In this document: piece after piece, positions 4,619 through 5,650 of the stretch | Numbering within the stretch: the first letter of the stretch is position 1 | Layout: every line of letters begins with the position of its first letter | Assembly (NCBI GenBank): GCA_902493085.1 | Contig: CABUOH010000095.1 | Span: forward strand, 1-5,650 | Length of the DNA: 5,650 nucleotides | From: an uncultured Sutterella sp. | GTDB taxonomy: Bacteria > Pseudomonadota > Gammaproteobacteria > Burkholderiales > Burkholderiaceae_F | Direction of reading: 5' to 3' | The notes under the pieces: generated by a model | Told to the model about the DNA's origin: nothing | The model's database searches: none | Seen by the model: only the letters and a program-made list of their open reading frames with translations | Position numbers and translations under genes: made by a program

Positions 4619-5650
4619 ATGCCGTTTTTCGGGCGAGAGAAGGAGCTTGGACTCCTGAAGGACTTCTATCATGACGAGCGGGAAAGCGTGGCGGTCGTAT
4701 GCGGGCGGCGGCGCGTGGGAAAAAGCGAGCTTCTGCGCGTGTCGCTTTGCGGCGGCGACCTTCCGTTCGTGTTTCTTCAGTGCCGGACGACGTCGATCCA
4801 AAGCAATGTTGACGACCTGATGCAGCTCGCCCGAACGGAGTTCGGCCTGCCGGATCTGCATGCGAGCGATCTTGAGGGTGCCCTCAAGGCGATTTGCGCC
4901 TTCATGAAGGGGCGCCGCGGCGTGCTGGTGCTCGACGAATACCCGAATCTGCGCGGACTGCTGCCCGATTGCGACGCCGTGATCGCGCATCAGCTCGATG
5001 CCTACCGTGATTCGGGACTGAAGTTCGTGCTCTGCGGCTCGTCCCTTGAGGTCATGAAGGCCTTGACGGAGGAAAGGAGCCCTCTCGCGGAAAAGGTCGG
5101 GCTGAACCTCCATGTCGAACCCATGGACTACTTCGATTCAGCCTTGTTCTATCCCGAGTTTTCGAACGAGGACAAGGTGAGGCTCTACAGCGTGTTCGGC
5201 GGGATGCCGTTTTACAACGCAAAGATCGATCCCTCTCTTTCCGTGCGCGACAACATCATCAGGCTCTTGGTCGCGCCGGACGCCGTGTTCGCGGACGAAG
5301 TTGGCTACCAGCTGATGACGGAGATTTCCAAGACCTCCAACGCCGAACGCGTGTTTGAGGCCGTCGCCGGCGGCGCCGTCAGATTTTCGGAGATTCTGGA
5401 GGCGTCGCATTTTTCAAGCTCGCCCGCGCTGGTCGACATCTTGAAGAAGCTCGTGGGAATGGAGCTCCTGCGCAAGGTCTGTCCGATCAACGATGAGCAC
5501 AACAAGAAGAGGGCGACCTACAGGTTCAATGACAATCTCTTCCATTTCCATTATCGGTACGTCTTCAGGCATCAGTCGCGGCTGAAGGTTTGGCCGGCCG
5601 AGCGCGTATGGGACGAGTGCATGGCCGAGGATTTTGAGTCCCGATATGTG
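4619..5650 (+). CDS. AAA-type ATPase of the archaeal-ATPase/DUF234 family, 3' end outside window
   Basis: The start is ATG 4619 with AAGGAG at 4608-4613 (5-nt gap). The frame stays open to the window edge, giving 344 residues; relatives usually have about 450-480. The N-terminus shows the family opening FFGREKEL (3-10). Next come a Walker A motif GRRRVGKS (29-36, Lys35), a Walker B VLVLDE (102-107) and a sensor-like FVLCGSS (136-142). The YSVFGGMPFYNAKID segment (190-204) is the typical post-ATPase motif. A winged-helix region follows at about 240-290. YRFNDNLFHFHYRYVF (301-316) matches the start of the C-terminal DUF234-type domain. These are P-loop STAND/AAA+-related ATPases, common in archaea and gut anaerobes, with no settled cellular role. 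The nuclease-like C-terminal half would be beyond the edge. All ATPase motifs look intact. The upstream half-site array suggests regulated, perhaps autoregulated, expression (inference). Confidence 0.9.
   Translation, partial: MPFFGREKELGLLKDFYHDERESVAVVCGRRRVGKSELLRVSLCGGDLPFVFLQCRTTSIQSNVDDLMQLARTEFGLPDLHASDLEGALKAICAFMKGRRGVLVLDEYPNLRGLLPDCDAVIAHQLDAYRDSGLKFVLCGSSLEVMKALTEERSPLAEKVGLNLHVEPMDYFDSALFYPEFSNEDKVRLYSVFGGMPFYNAKIDPSLSVRDNIIRLLVAPDAVFADEVGYQLMTEISKTSNAERVFEAVAGGAVRFSEILEASHFSSSPALVDILKKLVGMELLRKVCPINDEHNKKRATYRFNDNLFHFHYRYVFRHQSRLKVWPAERVWDECMAEDFESRYV

Noticed and set aside
4481..5113. Open frame of 210 codons on the minus strand opposite the ATPase
   Set aside because: The plus strand encodes intact Walker A and Walker B motifs, and the reverse translation resembles no toxin or other family.

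Overview
The window reads as chromosomal DNA of a GC-rich Gram-negative bacterium. The porin, with its C-terminal phenylalanine, is of the betaproteobacterial type. A Tat-exported flavoenzyme, a ModE-like/PBP regulator and strong GC bias at third codon positions fit a gut-type Burkholderiales such as Sutterellaceae. That placement is inference from protein character, not a database match.

Left part (1-2500). The 3' end of an outer-membrane porin gene ends inside a fourfold 13-bp tandem repeat. After it comes an intergenic stretch (994-1217) holding a 34-bp near-perfect palindrome (probable operator) and a large two-level hairpin directly in front of the Shine-Dalgarno sequence of the next gene. 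That gene encodes a Tat-signal, FMN-dependent alpha-hydroxy-acid oxidoreductase-like protein with an N-terminal four-cysteine cluster. It ends in a well-formed intrinsic terminator at 2451-2493.

Middle part (2500-4190). Next is a one-component regulator with a ModE/LysR-like winged helix fused to a periplasmic-binding-protein-like domain. A 205-bp gap with competing inverted repeats follows. Then comes a small secreted protein of unknown function built from three ~28-residue repeats.

Right part (4190-5650). A HigA-like addiction-module antitoxin gene on the minus strand abuts the small secreted gene tail to tail with no spacer. It is broken by a frameshift that fits a 7-nt deletion, and no toxin partner is visible. 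Across a divergent intergenic region with three copies of an ATCCGAGT half-site lies an AAA ATPase of the archaeal-ATPase/DUF234 type, which runs off the right edge.

The window does not form one obvious pathway. The porin and the exported oxidoreductase could act together at the cell envelope, through substrate entry and periplasmic oxidation, and the regulator may sense a small ligand. The right-hand part looks like accessory material: toxin-antitoxin remnant, ATPase and orphan secreted repeat protein.
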